The translations under genes and the position numbers were made by a program. The notes beneath the pieces are model-generated. The model did no database searches. It saw nothing but the letters and a program-made list of their open reading frames with translations, and had not been told where the DNA came from. A stretch of DNA of 8,749 nt from Pseudomonadota bacterium (GTDB taxonomy: Bacteria; Pseudomonadota; Alphaproteobacteria; Acetobacterales; Acetobacteraceae), in contig JAJZEG010000024.1 in assembly GCA_021828605.1 (NCBI GenBank), positions 1-8,749 of the forward strand, read 5' to 3'. Below, in pieces: positions 6,574 through 8,749 of the stretch; within the stretch, counting starts at the first letter, position 1; every line of letters begins with the position of its first letter.

Positions 6574-7790
6574 TGGTTACCTCTCCCTAACAGCAGAGTT
6601 TTGTCAGACAATGCGGGGCGTGACAGCGCGTCAATCAGCGACCGCAAACTCGCCAAACTATGGATCGCCCGAAACTCATCGACATGCGGCAAAATAGCCT
6701 TCGCACCTTGGGTAATCGGTAAAAACCCCGCATAGCGCAGCAAGGGATTTAACCATATCAAACGCCGCGTTGAGCGATGCAGTCGCGCCATCGCGTCAGC
6801 CAACCCCGCCGCGCCATCGCGGTCCAGCCCGTCGGTCACCAAGAGCACCACGGCGCCTTGCGCTAACGTCCTGCGCGCCCAGAGCCGATTGAACTGCTCA
6901 ATCGCCTCGCCAATCCGCGTGCCGCCGGACCAATCCGGCACACTGCCCGCCACCGCCTCGAACGCCGCTTCGGGGTCACGGCGCGCCAGTTGCCTGGTGA
7001 TATTGGTCAAGCGGGTGCCGAACAAAAACACCGTGACCCGGTCACGATCATTCGCCACAGCGTGCAAAAAATGCAGCAAAATTTGCGCATACCGCGCCAT
7101 CGAGCCGGAAATGTCGCACAGCACAACTAACGGCGGCGGCTTGGTCAAGCGGGCGCGGCGGCTCAATTGCAAAATTTCCCCCGAATGCCGCAATGATTGG
7201 CGCAATGTCGCTTTCAAATCCACCATGGAGCCCCGGTCATCGCGGCGGGTCCGCCGGGTGCGGCGCTGATCCAGCGGCAGGCGAAGCCGGGCGATCTCGG
7301 TTTTCGCATCATTGATTTCTGCCGCGCTCATCGCCTCGAAATCCATGGTTTCCAATTTTTCCTGCGCCGAGGCCGTGAGTTGCGCATGAACCTCGCGTGC
7401 CTCATCCGGGCCCGGCGGTCGCTCGCGCGATTTTGCCGCCGACATCGCCTCCGCCAACCGGCGCGACCCCGCAGGCGCTTTTTCCTGGTTCGGCGCGCGA
7501 CCTTCCATCGCCGCCAAAATTTCGGCAAAGCGCGCCGCGTCCGGATTGCGCCAGAACAGGTCAAACGCCTGATCAAACACCATCTCGTCCTCGTGACGGC
7601 GAAGCATCACCGTGCGCAAGGCGGCCCGCAACGTCCGGCGATCGCTGATATCCACCATGCTGAGCGCGGTGATCGCCGCGAGAGTTTCGCCCGGCCCGAT
7701 TTGCAAACCCGCCCGGCGTAGCAGCCGAGCGAAATGCATCACATTAGCGCCCAGCACACCCGCATTCGGTGCAGGCTGGATGCGCGTCAT
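6570..7790 (-). CDS. coxE: VWA domain-containing protein, CoxE-like
   Basis: This 406-residue protein matches the CoxE/VWA family that partners MoxR-type AAA+ ATPases in maturing molybdenum hydroxylases; in Oligotropha-type CO dehydrogenase, CoxD and CoxE are needed for building the active site. The N-terminal part (about 14-95) is a helical region with LLRRAGLQIGPGETL and FDLFWRNP segments typical of these proteins. Residues about 97-190 are a charged, Ala/Arg/Glu-rich linker. The VWA domain runs from about 219, with a complete MIDAS metal site: D226-I-S228-G-S230, Thr291 in GGTRIG and Asp320 in VTDG. The WLNPLLRYAGF segment (346-356) near the end is also characteristic. No signal peptide or membrane segment is present, so it is cytoplasmic. 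Its ATG overlaps the MoxR gene stop (ATGA, 7787-7790), with a G-rich stretch just upstream as a possible ribosome site. The symbol is by family and context, since no catalytic subunits are visible. Confidence 0.9.
   Translation of the reverse strand: MTRIQPAPNAGVLGANVMHFARLLRRAGLQIGPGETLAAITALSMVDISDRRTLRAALRTVMLRRHEDEMVFDQAFDLFWRNPDAARFAEILAAMEGRAPNQEKAPAGSRRLAEAMSAAKSRERPPGPDEAREVHAQLTASAQEKLETMDFEAMSAAEINDAKTEIARLRLPLDQRRTRRTRRDDRGSMVDLKATLRQSLRHSGEILQLSRRARLTKPPPLVVLCDISGSMARYAQILLHFLHAVANDRDRVTVFLFGTRLTNITRQLARRDPEAAFEAVAGSVPDWSGGTRIGEAIEQFNRLWARRTLAQGAVVLLVTDGLDRDGAAGLADAMARLHRSTRRLIWLNPLLRYAGFLPITQGAKAILPHVDEFRAIHSLASLRSLIDALSRPALSDKTLLLGRGNQ
6580..6588 (-). promoter_or_regulatory. Strong ribosome binding site of the XdhC N-terminal domain gene
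   Basis: On the minus strand AGGGAGAGG ends 6 bases before the ATG at 6573. It lies within the last codons of the VWA gene. It decides the start of the small XdhC gene and implies direct ribosome recruitment in addition to coupling through the ATGA overlap. Confidence 0.65.
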
Positions 7791-8683
7791 GTCGCCCCAG
7801 TCGCCGCCGCGGTTAGTTTTTCAAGCGTCTCGCCTTGCAGCTTCTCGATATCATCCTGATATTTCAACAGCGCGCCCAACGTCTCGTCCACCGCACCCGG
7901 TGCGAGTTCATGCGCATCCAACGCGGCAAGGCACGAGGCCCAATCAATGGTTTCGGCAACACCGGGCTGCTTGAACAAATCCATCTTGCGCACCTGCTGC
8001 ACAAAACTAACCACCTGTTCCGTTAGTTTCGCGGGCACCAGCGGCGCGCGGGCCGCCAAAATCGCGCGCTCGCGTGCCGCATCGGGATACCCGACCCAAT
8101 GATAAAGGCAGCGCCGCCGAATCGCATCATGCACCTCGCGGGTGCGGTTGGAGGTAATCACCACAATCGGCTTGGTGGTCGCTCTGATGGTGCCAAGCTC
8201 AGGGATGCTGATTTGAAAATCCGCAAGCAACTCCAACAAAAACGCCTCGAACGGTTCATCCGCCCGATCCAGCTCATCGATGAGCAACACCGATGGCGGC
8301 AAGCGCGGATCAATGGCCGATAATAACGGTCGGGTGAGCAAATACTCCCGCTGATACAAGCCCGCTGCCAAACGCTGCCGCGCCGCGTCATCGGTTTCCG
8401 CCAACCGGATCGCCATGAGTTGCCGCGCGTGATCCCACTCATAGGCCGCCGCGGCCAAATCAAGCCCGTCATAACATTGCAACCGAACCAACCGCCGATC
8501 CAGCCCCGCCGCGAGCACCTTCGCAATCTCGGTTTTTCCGGTGCCCGGCTCGCCCTCCAAAAATAGCGGACGCCCCATGACCATTGCCAAATGCACGCTG
8601 GTCGCCAAGGCGCGATCGGCCAGGTAATTCTGGCCCGCCAGCAACGCCTCGGTGTCGGTAACGCTGCGCGGCAAGTCGCTCAT
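7787..8683 (-). CDS. coxD: MoxR family AAA+ ATPase, CoxD-like
   Basis: This 298-residue protein is a MoxR-type AAA+ ATPase, a chaperone that works with VWA partners; the CoxD branch unfolds or remodels apo-CO dehydrogenase so that its metal site can be completed. Walker A is G44-E-P-G-T-G-K50-T51. Walker B is VLLIDELD with Asp136 and Glu137. Sensor 1 is in ITSN (Asn179), followed by the arginine cluster R189-R-R191 in AIRRRCLYHW. The QCYDGLD segment (69-75) after the first helix is common in this branch. I place the start at the ATG at 8683, just ahead of the conserved LPRSVTD-type N-terminus. An in-frame TTG at 8746 would add 21 Cys/Asp-rich residues that look unrelated to the family and read across the tail of the upstream gene. 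The ATG overlaps the upstream stop as TGATG, indicating coupling. Length is normal for the family. No strong Shine-Dalgarno is seen. Confidence 0.92.
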   Translation of the reverse strand: MSDLPRSVTDTEALLAGQNYLADRALATSVHLAMVMGRPLFLEGEPGTGKTEIAKVLAAGLDRRLVRLQCYDGLDLAAAAYEWDHARQLMAIRLAETDDAARQRLAAGLYQREYLLTRPLLSAIDPRLPPSVLLIDELDRADEPFEAFLLELLADFQISIPELGTIRATTKPIVVITSNRTREVHDAIRRRCLYHWVGYPDAARERAILAARAPLVPAKLTEQVVSFVQQVRKMDLFKQPGVAETIDWASCLAALDAHELAPGAVDETLGALLKYQDDIEKLQGETLEKLTAAATGAT

Positions 8684-8749
8684 CAGCCGAGGAACCGCCA
8701 GAGCACAATCGCAATCATCGTCGGCGAAGCAACCATGGGTATCCAAATC
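8683..8749 (-). CDS. C-terminal tail of an upstream operon gene with a hydrophobic segment (partial, possibly CoxG-like)
   Basis: Only the last 21 codons are in the window. Read on the minus strand in the frame that ends at the TGA at 8685-8683, they give IWIPMVASPTMIAIVLWRFLG, a largely hydrophobic segment that could be a C-terminal membrane anchor. The evidence that it is real is the TGATG overlap of this stop with the MoxR start, the same tight coupling seen at every later junction. In many CO dehydrogenase-type clusters a CoxG/SRPBCC protein with a hydrophobic C-terminus sits beside the MoxR gene, so CoxG is my first guess. Another membrane protein is possible. The stretch is too short to assign a family. 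Confidence 0.45.
   Translation of the reverse strand, partial: IWIPMVASPTMIAIVLWRFLG

Noticed and set aside
6570..8683. MoxR-VWA pair as part of a defence or conflict system
   Set aside because: MoxR-VWA pairs occur in several contexts, but the coupled XdhC and MocA genes point clearly to molybdenum hydroxylase maturation, and no nuclease, toxin or mobile gene is nearby.
8684..8746. TTG-initiated N-terminal extension of the MoxR ATPase
   Set aside because: The extra 21 residues are Cys/Asp-rich and unlike the family; the same bases in another frame encode a plausible tail whose stop overlaps the ATG at 8683.

Overview
The window is a gene-packed, GC-rich stretch of a bacterial chromosome. 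It is most likely alphaproteobacterial: the citrate synthase tail is of the long proteobacterial type, and the maturation-gene string with a split XdhC and a MoeA-like/MocA fusion is an arrangement I associate with Rhizobiales and Rhodospirillales/Acetobacteraceae. That placement is inference and cannot be sharpened from sequence reading alone. I see no RNA genes, CRISPR arrays, insertion sequences, attachment sites or phage genes. No non-coding gap exceeds about 40 bases.

Left half, plus strand (1-2969): the C-terminal 79 residues of citrate synthase (gltA) are followed by a compact three-gene set. It encodes an Old Yellow Enzyme-type FMN ene-reductase, an FabG-like short-chain dehydrogenase/reductase (SDR) and a small patatin-like lipid acyl hydrolase. 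The SDR starts 26 bases after the ene-reductase, behind a clear GGAG. The patatin gene overlaps the SDR stop codon. The set looks co-transcribed, and a role in lipid-derived enone or carbonyl metabolism is a reasonable but untested guess.

Right half, minus strand (2974-8749, read right to left): a translationally coupled operon for maturing a molybdenum hydroxylase of the xanthine oxidase/CO dehydrogenase family. In order of transcription it holds: a gene entering from the right edge, of which only a hydrophobic C-terminal tail is visible; a MoxR/CoxD-type AAA+ ATPase; a CoxE-type von Willebrand A (VWA) protein with an intact MIDAS metal site; an XdhC N-terminal domain protein; a separate XdhC C-terminal (Rossmann) domain protein; a fusion of a MoeA/MogA-type molybdopterin-binding domain to a MocA-type cytidylyltransferase; and a D-2-hydroxyacid dehydrogenase. 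Five successive junctions are 4-base start/stop overlaps (four ATGA, one GTGA), and the first visible junction is TGATG.

The likely logic is that the fusion makes the cytosine-dinucleotide form of the cofactor, the XdhC pair protects or sulfurates it, and the MoxR/VWA pair remodels the apo-enzyme for active-site assembly. The catalytic subunits (small, medium, large) are not in the window and would be expected beyond the right edge. The two transcription units converge with only 4 bases between stop codons and no recognisable terminator.

Nothing here looks like a wholly new system. The points most worth a second look are the dehydrogenase fixed to the end of the maturation operon, the split XdhC next to the fused MoeA-like/MocA protein, the altered active-site motifs in the SDR and patatin, and the cut-off membrane-tailed gene at the right edge.
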